A stretch of DNA of 64,000 bases from Prochlorococcus sp. AG-402-L09 (GTDB lineage: Bacteria > Cyanobacteriota > Cyanobacteriia > PCC-6307 > Cyanobiaceae). Every line of letters starts with the position of its first letter. Position 1 is the stretch's first letter. The position numbers and the translations under genes are program-made. Positions 28,513-37,673 of this stretch are shown piece after piece. The DNA lies in the NCBI GenBank assembly GCA_003216715.1, contig QCIK01000003.1:62001-126000 (forward strand), in the 5' to 3' direction. The notes under the pieces were generated by a model. That model saw only the letters and a list, made by a program, of their open reading frames with translations. It was not told the origin of the DNA and did no database searches.

Positions 28513-31284
28513 TTGATCGAAATGAATGGAAGTCTAACTACAGAACCAGATTCTTTTAGCGATGAAGCTTGGAGTCTTTTACTAATAGCTGAACAATCAG
28601 CACGACGATGGCGACATCAGTATTTAGATGTTGAACATCTAATTCAAGTACTTTTTAGAAATAAAAAATTTCAGAAATATACAAATTCCTTACCTGTAAA
28701 CCATGAAGAAATAAATGAAATTTTAGAAAACTTCATAGCTGAACTGCCAATAAATAACCAACAAGATTTATTTGTTGGAGAAGATTTAGAAATTCTTCTT
28801 GAAACCGCCGATGATTTTCGTGCTCGATGGGGATCCAATCAAATAGAAATATCTCATATCCTTATCGCAATTGGCAGAGATAATCGATTAGGAGAAGATC
28901 TTTTTTATCAAGCAGGACTACCTAGTGAAATGCTTGAAGGGGAATTGAGACGACTACCACCACCTAAATCATTTAAACAAGCAAAAAGAAATACAACTAA
29001 ACAGAGAGAAGATAGACCACAAAAAGATTCGAAGCCTAGGGCAGCCGACAACACTTCAACAAATTCAGACACCGAGCTGCTTACTCCTCTCACCAAGGAC
29101 GAGATAACATCAAAACAAGAACAATTAAACCTTAATCAAACTTCAAGTGCATTAGATCTATATTGCAAAGACCTTACAGCCGAAGCTGAAAATGGAAAAT
29201 TAGACCCTGTAATTGGTAGAGAATCTGAAATAAAAGCAATTATAAAAGTTTTATCTCGAAGAGGCAAAAACAATCCAGTGCTAATTGGTGCACCTGGTGT
29301 TGGAAAAACAGCAGTAGCAGAATTATTAGCTCAAAAAATTGTAGATAACGAACTTCCTGAATCTCTTCAAGGCTTAAGACTAATTTCACTAGATATCGGT
29401 GCGTTAATAGCTGGAGCTAAATTCCGAGGGCAATTTGAAGAGCGTTTTAGATCATTGTTAAGCGAAATCAGCAACAACGAAAAAGGAGTAATTTTATTCA
29501 TAGACGAATTACACACTATTGTTAGCAAAGACAGATCAAACAATGATGCTGGAAGTCTATTAAAACCATTACTAGCTAGTGGAGATTTACGTTGTATTGG
29601 AGCAACAACGCCGGAAAATTATAGACGTACGATCGAAAAAGATCTTGCATTAGATAGACGTTTTCAACAAGTACTGATCAAGGAGCCCAGTTTAGATTTA
29701 AGTTTGAAAATCTTAAAAGGACTTAAAGAAAATTACGAGTCTCATCATGGAGTAACTATTACTGATGAATCATTAATCACAGCAAATCGTTTGGCCTATA
29801 GATATATTAGTGACAGATGCCTACCCGATAAAGCTATTGACCTAATTGACGAGGCTTCAGCCCAAGTAAAAATTGAATCCACATCAAAGCCAAAAATCAT
29901 AGAGGAGAAAGAATCTCAGATCAATGAGTTAGAGTCATCAATCCAAAATGCAAACGAACAGACAACACTAGAGACTATCAATAATCTTCAAAAAGAAAAA
30001 GATTTGCTACTCGTTGAGCTAGTTCAGATCAAGAAAACATGGCAAGATCAGCTTGATAAATCAGCTGAATTACAAGAACTAAAAACAAATGTTGAAGAAT
30101 TAAAAAATTTAATCCGAGATAAAAAAATCTCAGGTGATATTGAAGAAGTCGAAAGACTTAAATATGAACAACTTTATCAAATCAAAGAAAGGATCAAAGA
30201 AATAGAAGTTTCTATTCAAAAGGACAATCAGCATGGTAATTCCTTATTAACTGACAAAGTTGATCCAGAGGATATAGCCGATGTTGTCTCAAGATGGACA
30301 GGTATTCCTGTAAGAAAAGTTCTATCAGGTGAGAGACAAAAACTTTTAAATTTAGAAAAAGACTTAGAAAAAAAAGTTGTTGGCCAATCAAACGCTGTTC
30401 AAGCAGTTGCAGCAGCAATTCGTAGAGCAAGGGCTGGGATGCAAGACATAAGAAGGCCTATAGGATCTTTTCTTTTCCTAGGCCCTACTGGTGTTGGGAA
30501 AACAGAACTTGCAAAATCATTAGCTAATTCTTTATTTGATGAAGAGGACGCTTTATTGAGACTGGACATGAGTGAATTTATGGAGAGGAATGCTGTTTCT
30601 AGACTCTTAGGTGCACCTCCTGGATATGTAGGTTACGAAGAAGGTGGGCAATTGACAGAGGCAGTCAGAAAGAGACCTTATGCAGTTTTGCTACTTGATG
30701 AAATTGAAAAAGCTCATCCAGAGGTGTTTAACATCCTTTTACAAGTGTTAGATGATGGAAGACTTACTGATTCTCAAGGTCGCACAGTAGATTTTCGAAA
30801 TACAGTGATTGTCATGACTAGTAATCTTGCTAGCAAAGCAATCTTAAAGAATTCACTTCAAGTTCAAAGCGAAAATTCAAATAAAAATTTTCTTGAACAA
30901 GAATTAGATCAACAAATCAACGAAGCTCTTACAAAATATTTTCGACCAGAGTTTTTGAATCGTATTGATGAAGTAATAAGATTTAGACCACTAAACCCAG
31001 AAAATTTAGAACAAATAGTACGCATTCAACTTGATGAATTACAAAAGCTTCTCAAGCACCAAGGATTAGATCTTTATGTTGACGAAAACACAATAAAGAC
31101 TCTCGCTGATGAAGGCTATGAGCCTGAATACGGGGCCAGACCTCTTAGAAGAGTGATTAGGAGAAGGCTAGAGAACCCTTTGGCAACTCAAATTTTAGAA
31201 GAGGCGTTTGAAAATGCAAAATCAATAAGGGTTGAGACTAAAGATGATGAGTCAAAAAAACTTCTTTTTTTTATAGATAACTAA
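28513..31284 (+). CDS. clpB2: ClpB2-type AAA+ disaggregase
   Basis: A 923-residue Hsp100 protein. A diverged Clp N-domain (residues 15-150) leads into a charged linker (KQREDRPQKDSKPRAADNTS). NBD1 has Walker A GAPGVGKTAVAE and AKFRGQFEERFRSLL. The coiled-coil middle domain, with many Glu/Lys heptads, spans about 465-570. NBD2 has GPTGVGKTELAK, LRLDMSEFMER and LLDEIEKAHPEVF, and the sensor-2 block ends YEPEYGARPLRRVIRRRLEN. The middle domain marks ClpB rather than ClpC, and the diverged N-domain and linker suggest the cyanobacterial ClpB2 type. It begins at TTG 28513 or ATG 28522. Confidence 0.88.
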   Translation: MIEMNGSLTTEPDSFSDEAWSLLLIAEQSARRWRHQYLDVEHLIQVLFRNKKFQKYTNSLPVNHEEINEILENFIAELPINNQQDLFVGEDLEILLETADDFRARWGSNQIEISHILIAIGRDNRLGEDLFYQAGLPSEMLEGELRRLPPPKSFKQAKRNTTKQREDRPQKDSKPRAADNTSTNSDTELLTPLTKDEITSKQEQLNLNQTSSALDLYCKDLTAEAENGKLDPVIGRESEIKAIIKVLSRRGKNNPVLIGAPGVGKTAVAELLAQKIVDNELPESLQGLRLISLDIGALIAGAKFRGQFEERFRSLLSEISNNEKGVILFIDELHTIVSKDRSNNDAGSLLKPLLASGDLRCIGATTPENYRRTIEKDLALDRRFQQVLIKEPSLDLSLKILKGLKENYESHHGVTITDESLITANRLAYRYISDRCLPDKAIDLIDEASAQVKIESTSKPKIIEEKESQINELESSIQNANEQTTLETINNLQKEKDLLLVELVQIKKTWQDQLDKSAELQELKTNVEELKNLIRDKKISGDIEEVERLKYEQLYQIKERIKEIEVSIQKDNQHGNSLLTDKVDPEDIADVVSRWTGIPVRKVLSGERQKLLNLEKDLEKKVVGQSNAVQAVAAAIRRARAGMQDIRRPIGSFLFLGPTGVGKTELAKSLANSLFDEEDALLRLDMSEFMERNAVSRLLGAPPGYVGYEEGGQLTEAVRKRPYAVLLLDEIEKAHPEVFNILLQVLDDGRLTDSQGRTVDFRNTVIVMTSNLASKAILKNSLQVQSENSNKNFLEQELDQQINEALTKYFRPEFLNRIDEVIRFRPLNPENLEQIVRIQLDELQKLLKHQGLDLYVDENTIKTLADEGYEPEYGARPLRRVIRRRLENPLATQILEEAFENAKSIRVETKDDESKKLLFFIDN

Positions 31285-31356
31285 TCGATCAAACATAAGT
31301 TAGTGTAGGTTTATAGCCATTGTTTTAAAAAGTACCCTCCTTTTAGTCTTCCCAAA

Positions 31357-31599
31357 GTGACAAGTCCAACCTCTAAAGAGGATCAAGAAAAGGTAATTCC
31401 TAAAAAAAAGGAAAAGACAGCCTTAAAAAAAAGTTTTTTATCCTCTACAATTGATGAAATGAAACTTGTTGTATGGCCATCACGCCAACAACTTTTCAGC
31501 GAATCTATTGCTGTTATTTTAATGGTCACTCTATCAGCAGTATCAATAGCTGTTGTTAGCCGTTTTTATGGATGGGCTTCTACTCAGATATTTCGCTGA
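31357..31599 (+). CDS. secE: Preprotein translocase subunit SecE
   Basis: An 80-residue subunit of the SecYEG channel with one membrane span (ESIAVILMVTLSAVSIAVVS) preceded by the conserved amphipathic segment DEMKLVVWPSRQQLF. The Lys-rich N-terminus (KKKEKTALKK) stays in the cytoplasm. The start is GTG at 31357. It heads the classic secE-nusG-rplKAJL gene order, 42 bp before nusG. Confidence 0.93.
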   Translation: MTSPTSKEDQEKVIPKKKEKTALKKSFLSSTIDEMKLVVWPSRQQLFSESIAVILMVTLSAVSIAVVSRFYGWASTQIFR

Positions 31600-31641
31600 G
31601 TTCACTAGCCTGATTTTTAAACCACTCACAATTTTTTTCCT

Positions 31642-32310
31642 GTGTCAGATATTGAAACCACCCCTACTAAAGATTCAGAAATAATTGATAGATCAGAAAC
31701 TTTGTCGGATGATCAATCACATTTTTCAAACCAGACAATAAAAACGAATATTGCTCGTTGGTACGCTATTCAAGTTGCCTCAAGTTGCGAAAAGAAGGTA
31801 AAAGCTACACTTGAACAAAGAGCCATAACCCTGGGTGTTAGTGACAGAATAATAGAGATAGAAATCCCTCAAACACCTGCAGTAAAGTTAAAAAAAGACG
31901 GTAGTAGGCAAACCATAGAAGAAAAAGTTTTCCCCGGATACGTGCTAGTTCGTATGGTCTTAGATGAAGACACAATGATGGCTGTAAGAAGTACTCCAAA
32001 TGTAATTAATTTTGTTGGTGCAGAAGACCGAAGAGCTACTGGTAAAGCACGTGGACATATAAAACCTCGACCTCTCAGCAGACAAGAGGTGAATAGGATT
32101 TTCAAACGAGCAGCCGAAAAGAAAACCGTTGTCAAATTGGATGTAGAAGAGGGTGATCAGATTGTTGTAACTTCAGGTCCTTTTAAAGACTTCCAAGGAG
32201 AAGTAATTGAAGTTTCAGGAGAAAGAAACAAACTGAAGGCACTTTTATCAATTTTTGGTAGGGAAACACCTGTTGAACTTGAATTTTCTCAAATAACCAA
32301 ACAAAATTGA
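31642..32310 (+). CDS. nusG: Transcription termination/antitermination factor NusG
   Basis: A 222-residue elongation factor that binds RNA polymerase and links it to Rho or ribosomes. The NGN domain (residues 35-150) has RWYAIQVASSCEKKVKATLEQ and EKVFPGYVLVRM. The C-terminal KOW domain has EEGDQIVVTSGPFKDFQGEV. An N-terminal acidic stretch of about 35 residues is an extension seen in this lineage. The start is GTG at 31642. The 103-bp spacer to rplK probably carries the rplK leader. Confidence 0.95.
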   Translation: MSDIETTPTKDSEIIDRSETLSDDQSHFSNQTIKTNIARWYAIQVASSCEKKVKATLEQRAITLGVSDRIIEIEIPQTPAVKLKKDGSRQTIEEKVFPGYVLVRMVLDEDTMMAVRSTPNVINFVGAEDRRATGKARGHIKPRPLSRQEVNRIFKRAAEKKTVVKLDVEEGDQIVVTSGPFKDFQGEVIEVSGERNKLKALLSIFGRETPVELEFSQITKQN

Positions 32311-32413
32311 TTTTTAATTTCCTTTTGCTGTCTGGTCAGTCTAGGAGTTAAGTTTATTAGATAATTTAATCTGATTAGATTCAGATTCTCCGCATTAGTT
32401 CAATTTTCAGCCG

Positions 32414-32839
32414 ATGGCAAAGAAAGTAGTAGCCCTGATCAAGTTGGCCTTACAGGCTGGCAAAGCTAACCCCGCTCCTCCAGTTGGTCCTGCGCTTGGT
32501 CAACACGGGGTCAACATAATGGCGTTTTGTAAGGAATACAATTCGCGAACCCAAGACAAAGCTGGCTTCGTTATTCCAGTAGAAATCTCAGTTTTCGAAG
32601 ATAGAAGTTTTACTTTCATAACAAAAACCCCTCCTGCTTCGGTTTTGATAACTAAAGCTGCCGGCATTGCAAAAGGGTCTGGAGAGTCAGCGAAAGGAAC
32701 TGCTGGTTCAATTAGTAAAAGTCAGCTTGAAGAAATTGCTAAAACAAAACTTCCAGATCTCAATTGCAGTAGCATTGAATCAGCGATGAAAGTTATAGAG
32801 GGGACTGCCAAAAATATGGGAGTTTCCATAAAGGACTAA
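32414..32839 (+). CDS. rplK: 50S ribosomal protein L11
   Basis: 141 residues beginning [20 protein letters not shown], with [20 protein letters not shown] and the C-terminal rRNA-binding [21 protein letters not shown]11 organises the GTPase-associated centre of 23S rRNA together with L10/L12 and is needed for stringent signalling by Rel, encoded at 44.7 kb. ATG start, normal length. Confidence 0.97.
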   Translation: MAKKVVALIKLALQAGKANPAPPVGPALGQHGVNIMAFCKEYNSRTQDKAGFVIPVEISVFEDRSFTFITKTPPASVLITKAAGIAKGSGESAKGTAGSISKSQLEEIAKTKLPDLNCSSIESAMKVIEGTAKNMGVSIKD

Positions 32840-32871
32840 TTAAATCGTAAAATTATTAAACTTTCTCTTAC

Positions 32872-32903
32872 CTGGGGGAGACCAAAAGTCGAATGCACCC
32901 CAA
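32872..32903 (+). promoter_or_regulatory. Probable L1-binding autoregulatory hairpin upstream of rplA
   Basis: TGGGG-GA-GAC-CAAAA-GTC-GAATGCA-CCCCA folds as two short helices (TGGGG/CCCCA and GAC/GTC) separated by an asymmetric internal loop with GA on one side and GAATGCA on the other. This resembles the L1 site in 23S rRNA and its mRNA mimics (GGGAG...GATGC). It ends 7 nt before the rplA ATG, where bound L1 could block translation. The fold is seen in sequence; the function is inferred. Confidence 0.5.
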
Positions 32904-32910
32904 CTAAATT

Positions 32911-33618
32911 ATGAAAAATTTTTCAAAAAGAATGACAACGTTACTTTCCAAAGTGGAAGAGCGTTCATATTCTCCAATTGAGGCGATCAAGCTAGTAAAG
33001 GAAAATGCAAATGCAAAATTCGATGAGACCATTGAAGCTCACATTAGACTTGGTATTGACCCAAAATATACTGATCAACAACTTAGAACGACAGTTGCCT
33101 TGCCTAATGGCACCGGTCAAAAAGTACGAATAGCGGTAGTTACACGCGGTGAAAAAGTTTCCGAAGCGACCAAAGCTGGTGCTGATCTGGCTGGAGAGGA
33201 AGATTTAGTTGATTCAATCAACAAAGGAGAAATGAACTTTGACCTTCTAATTTCAACTCCAGACATGATGCCTAAGGTAGCCAAGCTTGGAAGAGTGCTT
33301 GGGCCTAGAGGGCTTATGCCTAATCCAAAAGCAGGAACAGTTACTACCGATCTAGCCGGAGCTATTAAAGAATTTAAAGCAGGAAAACTTGAATTCAGAG
33401 CAGACAAAGCAGGAATTGTTCATGTTCGATTTGGTAAAGCAAGTTTTTCAGAAGAGGCACTCCTAGAAAATCTTAAAATTCTGCAGTCAACCATAGAGAA
33501 AAACAAACCAAGTGGAGCAAAGGGAAAATTCTGGAGAAGCTTCTTCATTACATCCACTATGGGACCCTCAGTGGAATTAGACATAAACGAATTACAAGAC
33601 TTGCAGAAAGAAAAATGA
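32911..33618 (+). CDS. rplA: 50S ribosomal protein L1
   Basis: 235 residues with [40 protein letters not shown] and the L1 signature region [21 protein letters not shown]1 forms the mobile L1 stalk at the ribosomal E site and represses its own mRNA. The start is ATG at 32911; a second Met is at residue 8 ([10 protein letters not shown]), so the true start could be 21 nt later. No SD is seen; the hairpin above lies in its place. Confidence 0.96.
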   Translation: MKNFSKRMTTLLSKVEERSYSPIEAIKLVKENANAKFDETIEAHIRLGIDPKYTDQQLRTTVALPNGTGQKVRIAVVTRGEKVSEATKAGADLAGEEDLVDSINKGEMNFDLLISTPDMMPKVAKLGRVLGPRGLMPNPKAGTVTTDLAGAIKEFKAGKLEFRADKAGIVHVRFGKASFSEEALLENLKILQSTIEKNKPSGAKGKFWRSFFITSTMGPSVELDINELQDLQKEK

Positions 33619-33659
33619 CCCATTTTGTTGTAAATTAGACAAGTGGTATAACCACTTGG

Positions 33660-33806
33660 GCATGCGCCCAGCCAAAGACAGCAGGTATGAGGCTTTTTAA
33701 GCATTCATGTTTAAAAGCTTCGATAAAACCCGCCGAGGTATACGCAAGGTTTTTTCTTTTTGGATTGAATCGTTAGCGGCCTCGATTCCATAGTGGAATT
33801 TGGCCG
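33660..33806 (+). promoter_or_regulatory. Ribosomal protein L10 leader (rplJ autoregulatory RNA)
   Basis: The 224-bp spacer before rplJ contains AAGACAGCAGGTATGAGGC (33675-33693) and AAACCCGCCGAGGTATACGC (33726-33745), the paired conserved strands of the bacterial L10 leader bound by L10-(L12)4. Further on, CGGCC-TCG-ATTCCA-TAG-TGGAAT-TT-GGCCG (33777-33806) forms an 11-bp hairpin with a small internal loop, 36 nt before the rplJ ATG. The leader is recognised from the known motif; the second hairpin's role is inferred. Confidence 0.75.
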
Positions 33807-33842
33807 TATGTCCCGTTCTTCCCCCGATTCGATCCAATTATT

Positions 33843-34370
33843 ATGGGCCGCACGCTGGAAAGCAAAAAACAGATCGTCGAAAAGTTAGGTGATCTACTAG
33901 ATACCTCCGAAATGGCTCTGGTTCTTGATTACAAGGGCTTGTCCACAAAAGAGATGTCTGACTTGCGCTCAAGGTTGCAAGAAAGCGATGGGATATGCAA
34001 GGTCACTAAAAATACCTTGATGCGTCAAGCCATAAAAGGAAAAGATTCCTGGACTGGTTTGGATTCATTGCTTACTGGAACTAACGCCTTTGTTTTAATC
34101 AAAGGAGATGTTGGGAGTGCTGTTAAAGCTGTACAAGCATTTCAAAAGGAAACTCAAAAATCTGAGACTAAGGGAGGGCTTTTTGAAGGCAAGCTCTTAT
34201 CTCAAGATGAAATCAAAGCGATTGCAAAACTTCCTAGCAAGGAAGTACTTATGGCTCAAATTGCTGGAGCAATGAATTCCATAACAAGTAAAATTGCTAT
34301 TGGTATTAATGAGGTTCCCTCTGGACTTGCAAGGTCTCTTAAACAACACTCTGAGAGCGGCGAGAGCTGA
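33843..34370 (+). CDS. rplJ: 50S ribosomal protein L10
   Basis: 175 residues: [39 protein letters not shown] and [13 protein letters not shown] are conserved rRNA-binding segments. The C-terminal helix ([19 protein letters not shown]) carries the L7/L12 dimers. L10 also binds the leader just upstream to regulate rplJL. ATG start. rplL follows after 54 bp. Confidence 0.96.
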   Translation: MGRTLESKKQIVEKLGDLLDTSEMALVLDYKGLSTKEMSDLRSRLQESDGICKVTKNTLMRQAIKGKDSWTGLDSLLTGTNAFVLIKGDVGSAVKAVQAFQKETQKSETKGGLFEGKLLSQDEIKAIAKLPSKEVLMAQIAGAMNSITSKIAIGINEVPSGLARSLKQHSESGES

Positions 34371-34424
34371 TCTTAATTTTTCAACAATTTGTTTTCTACT
34401 TTTACTTAGTTGCTGATTTAAACC

Positions 34425-34820
34425 ATGTCTGCAAAAACCGATGAAATCTTAGATTCATTAAAAAGCCTCTCTTTGCTTGAAGCTTCAGAGCTTGTTAAGC
34501 AAATTGAAGAAGCTTTTGGTGTGTCTGCTGCCGCATCTGCCGGCGTTGTCATGGCAGCTCCAGGAGCGGCTGCTGGTGGCGATAGTGGTGATGCTGCCGA
34601 GGAAAAAACTGAATTTGAGGTTGTTTTAGAAAGCTTTGACGCTTCATCTAAAATAAAAGTCCTTAAAGAAGTTCGTAATGCTACTGGCTTAGGCCTTGGC
34701 GAAGCAAAAGCCTTAGTTGAAGCTGCCCCAAAAACAATCAAAGAAGGAGCAACAAAAGAAGATGCTGAGGCTTTAAAGAAAGCTATTGAGGCTGTGGGTG
34801 GGAAAGTAACTTTAAAATAA
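34425..34820 (+). CDS. rplL: 50S ribosomal protein L7/L12
   Basis: 131 residues. N-terminal dimerisation helix ([20 protein letters not shown]), an Ala/Gly-rich flexible hinge ([19 protein letters not shown]), then the C-terminal factor-binding domain with [20 protein letters not shown] and [12 protein letters not shown]. It recruits EF-Tu, EF-G, IF2 and release factors. ATG start; a terminator hairpin follows 44 nt after the stop. Confidence 0.97.
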   Translation: MSAKTDEILDSLKSLSLLEASELVKQIEEAFGVSAAASAGVVMAAPGAAAGGDSGDAAEEKTEFEVVLESFDASSKIKVLKEVRNATGLGLGEAKALVEAAPKTIKEGATKEDAEALKKAIEAVGGKVTLK

Positions 34821-34863
34821 ATAATTTTTCGTTACTGGAAAAACACTTGTTTTCTGCTTATAT

Positions 34864-34892
34864 AAAACCGGTCTATTAAGGCCGGTTTTATT
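34864..34892 (+). terminator. Terminator-like hairpin after rplL, abutting rnhA start
   Basis: AAAACCGGTC (34864-34873), loop TATTAA, GGCCGGTTTT (34880-34889) forms a 10-bp stem with one G-T pair, ending in a T run. It lies 3 nt before the rnhA ATG at 34893, so it may end the ribosomal transcript and also restrict rnhA expression. Confidence 0.75.
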
Positions 34893-35378
34893 ATGTCTAA
34901 AGAAGAAAAATTTGCTATTGCAGCTGCAACCGATGGTGCATGTAGTGGCAATCCTGGTCCAGGTGGCTGGGGAGCATTAATTAGATTCCAAGATGGAAGC
35001 GAAGTTGAATTCGGTGGTTATAACCCCGAGACAACAAATAATCGTATGGAATTACAGGCTGCATTATTTGTTTTGGAGAAATTAAAAACAATAAAATTCC
35101 ACCCCTCATTAACCATTAAAACTGATAGTAAATATTTAATTGATGGAATGGAAAAATGGATGCCAAATTGGAAAAAGAAAGGATGGAAAACCTCATCGGG
35201 CAAACCAGTTCTCAATCAAGATTTATGGAAAGCTCTTGATCACTCTGAGCTCCCAAAAATTAAATTCCAATATGTCAAGGGTCATAGTGGAGAAAAGGAT
35301 AATGATAGAGTCGATGCCATAGCTGTAGCTTTTTCTAAAGGTCGAAAAATACAACTAAAAGATTTTGTCAAAACATAA
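34893..35378 (+). CDS. rnhA: Ribonuclease HI
   Basis: It degrades RNA in RNA-DNA hybrids. The four catalytic acidic residues are present: Asp in [16 protein letters not shown], Glu in [10 protein letters not shown], Asp in [12 protein letters not shown] and Asp in DNDRVDAIA. The His of [12 protein letters not shown] is also conserved. 161 residues, ATG start directly behind the rplL terminator hairpin, leaving little room for an SD. The end overlaps pyrD by 14 nt. Confidence 0.95.
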   Translation: MSKEEKFAIAAATDGACSGNPGPGGWGALIRFQDGSEVEFGGYNPETTNNRMELQAALFVLEKLKTIKFHPSLTIKTDSKYLIDGMEKWMPNWKKKGWKTSSGKPVLNQDLWKALDHSELPKIKFQYVKGHSGEKDNDRVDAIAVAFSKGRKIQLKDFVKT

Positions 35379-36522
35379 AAAAAACGATTTATATAATCTT
35401 CTTCTTGGCCAGCTTTTGTCTCAAGACGAGGGTATTGATGCAGAATTACTTTCTAATTCAGCTCTTACCGCAATTAAATTTGCATCATTAAATAGAAATT
35501 TTCCAATTATTTCTAATATTCTCTCAACAGCATCAAGTGATTTTCAAAGAAACAATACAAGGTTAAATCAAACTATTTTTGGCTCTCAATTTAAAAACCC
35601 TTTAGGACTTGCTGCTGGATTTGATAAGAATGGAGTAGGAGCAGGTCTTTGGAGTTATTTTGGATTTGGTTTCGCCGAATTAGGAACTATTACTTGGCAT
35701 GCCCAAAAAGGTAATACAAAACCCAGACTTTTTAGAATTGCGAAAGAGAAAGCAGCCCTGAATCGAATGGGCTTCAATAACGAAGGAGCCAAGAAATTTT
35801 CAAAAACTATAGAAAAACAAAAACTTCCTCCTCCAAGGCATCGGCCATGTGTCCTAGGAATAAATTTAGGCAAATCAAAGATCACACCTCTCGATGAAGC
35901 CCATAAAGACTATGCTTTATCTCTAAGACTATTGGCCCATTTATCTGACTATGCGGTAATCAACGTTAGTTCACCCAATACTCCTGGCCTTCGTTCATTA
36001 CAAGAAACAAAACAAATAAAAAAATTAATAAGAACGCTCAAAGATTTATCCAATTGTCCTCCTTTGCTTGTAAAAATTGCTCCAGATCTTTCAAATGAAG
36101 AAATTGATGAAATTGCTAGAGTTTCAATAGAAAATGGTATCGATGGAATTATTGCCATCAATACCAGCTTAAATCGATTTAATCTAAAAAACCTAAAAAT
36201 TCAAACTGGAAATACACTAGAGCAAGAAAATGGAGGTTTAAGTGGACTACCTCTACAAGAAAGAGGTCTGGAAGTTATGAGAAGACTAAGAAGTAACACG
36301 AAAAATGATTTACCTTTAATTGGAGTAGGTGGAATTTGTTCAGCGAGATCAGCTTGGGAAAGGATTGCAGCGGGGGCTTCTCTGATTCAAATTTATACTG
36401 GTTGGATATTTGAAGGACCTTCATTAGTTCCTAATATTTTGGATGGATTAACCCTACAAATGGAGAAACATGGATTCCGCAATATTAAAGAGGCCGTAGG
36501 TTCCGAAGAACCATGGAAATAA
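35365..36522 (+). CDS. pyrD: Dihydroorotate dehydrogenase (quinone), class 2
   Basis: It oxidises dihydroorotate to orotate with electrons passed to membrane quinone. Class 2 features: [47 protein letters not shown] (catalytic Ser), [12 protein letters not shown] and [15 protein letters not shown] for FMN phosphate. The N-terminal 50 residues are a helical membrane-association region ([20 protein letters not shown]). 385 residues from a TTG at 35365 overlapping rnhA by 14 nt; no later Met fits before the conserved region. Together with pyrB it supplies UMP synthesis. Confidence 0.93.
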   Translation: MSKHKKNDLYNLLLGQLLSQDEGIDAELLSNSALTAIKFASLNRNFPIISNILSTASSDFQRNNTRLNQTIFGSQFKNPLGLAAGFDKNGVGAGLWSYFGFGFAELGTITWHAQKGNTKPRLFRIAKEKAALNRMGFNNEGAKKFSKTIEKQKLPPPRHRPCVLGINLGKSKITPLDEAHKDYALSLRLLAHLSDYAVINVSSPNTPGLRSLQETKQIKKLIRTLKDLSNCPPLLVKIAPDLSNEEIDEIARVSIENGIDGIIAINTSLNRFNLKNLKIQTGNTLEQENGGLSGLPLQERGLEVMRRLRSNTKNDLPLIGVGGICSARSAWERIAAGASLIQIYTGWIFEGPSLVPNILDGLTLQMEKHGFRNIKEAVGSEEPWK

Positions 36523-36590
36523 AAACACAAATGATTTTAATAAATAATTATGATGCTGTTTAAACAGAGTACAAAATTATCTCAAATATA

Positions 36591-37673
36591 ATGAAAATAG
36601 ATTTTGATATTCATGGAGGTAATATTGAAAAAGAAGCAAGAATATTAGGACTATCGACAGCTAAAATAATCGATGCAAGTGCATCAATAGTCCCCTTTAA
36701 ATTACCTAAAAAGTTAAATAATTATCTCATTAATAGTATCAAAACTGGATCTATAAAATCTTATCCTGATAGAAGTTATTTTGAAGTCAAAAATTCTATT
36801 GCGAAATGGCATAATATTGACCCTTCAATGATTTTACCTGGTAATGGAGCTTCAGAATTGTTTACTTGGGCAGGAAGAGATGCAAGTTTAAATGGCGTAA
36901 GTTCTTTACCCTCTCCTGGTTTTGGAGACTATCAAAGAGCTTTAAAATGCTGGAATGCTTCTTATATACATAATCCTATTCCTTTATCTTGGACTAATAG
37001 TAATCCTCAGTCATTTCCCATTAAACCAAAAACCGATGTCTTATGGATTACGAATCCACACAATCCAACTGGGCAATTATGGAGTCGTTCATCAATAGAA
37101 AAATTATTAACTAATTATAAACTCGTAATTTGCGATGAAGCATTTATTTCTCTTACACCAGGGGGTGAAAATCAATCAATAATAAATTTAACTAAAAGCC
37201 ATAAAAACCTTATAGTTATAAGAAGTTTAACTAAGTTTCTAGGTATTGCTGGATTAAGGGTTGGATACGCCATAACGAACTCAGATAGATTATTAAAATG
37301 GAAAGAGATAAGAGATCCATGGCCAGTAAATACGCTAGCAATAAATGCAACTAATATGATCATGAAAGATTCTAAAATGCATAAAAAAAGATTAAATAAA
37401 ATTCATAAGTGGATAGAAGAAGAAGGGAAATGGTTACATAAAAGTTTGTCAGAATTTTCTACTATTAAGCCTCTACCCTCGACTACGAATTTTCAATTAA
37501 TTAAAAGTGATAGTTCTATATTAAATCTTATTGAGAATTTAAAAAAAAGAGGAATTTTATTAAGAGACTGTAGATCATTTATAAACCTAGATAAAAATTG
37601 GATTAGAATAAGTCTCCAAAAACGAAAACAAAATCTTCAAATTATTAATACTTTAAAAGATTACATTAACTAA
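36591..37673 (+). CDS. CobD/CobC-like PLP-dependent threonine-phosphate decarboxylase family protein
   Basis: A fold-type I aminotransferase-family protein of 360 residues. The N-terminal FDIHGGNIEKEARILGLS, with HGGN, is characteristic of L-threonine-O-3-phosphate decarboxylase (CobD, called CobC in many genomes), which provides the aminopropanol arm of cobalamin. The PLP lysine is in RSLTKFLGIAGLRVGYA and the cofactor aspartate in LVICDEAFISL. A histidinol-phosphate aminotransferase-type activity cannot be excluded, but a separate HisC-like gene is at 52.1 kb. ATG start; converges on murG with an 8-nt overlap. No other corrinoid gene is nearby. Confidence 0.75.
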   Translation: MKIDFDIHGGNIEKEARILGLSTAKIIDASASIVPFKLPKKLNNYLINSIKTGSIKSYPDRSYFEVKNSIAKWHNIDPSMILPGNGASELFTWAGRDASLNGVSSLPSPGFGDYQRALKCWNASYIHNPIPLSWTNSNPQSFPIKPKTDVLWITNPHNPTGQLWSRSSIEKLLTNYKLVICDEAFISLTPGGENQSIINLTKSHKNLIVIRSLTKFLGIAGLRVGYAITNSDRLLKWKEIRDPWPVNTLAINATNMIMKDSKMHKKRLNKIHKWIEEEGKWLHKSLSEFSTIKPLPSTTNFQLIKSDSSILNLIENLKKRGILLRDCRSFINLDKNWIRISLQKRKQNLQIINTLKDYIN

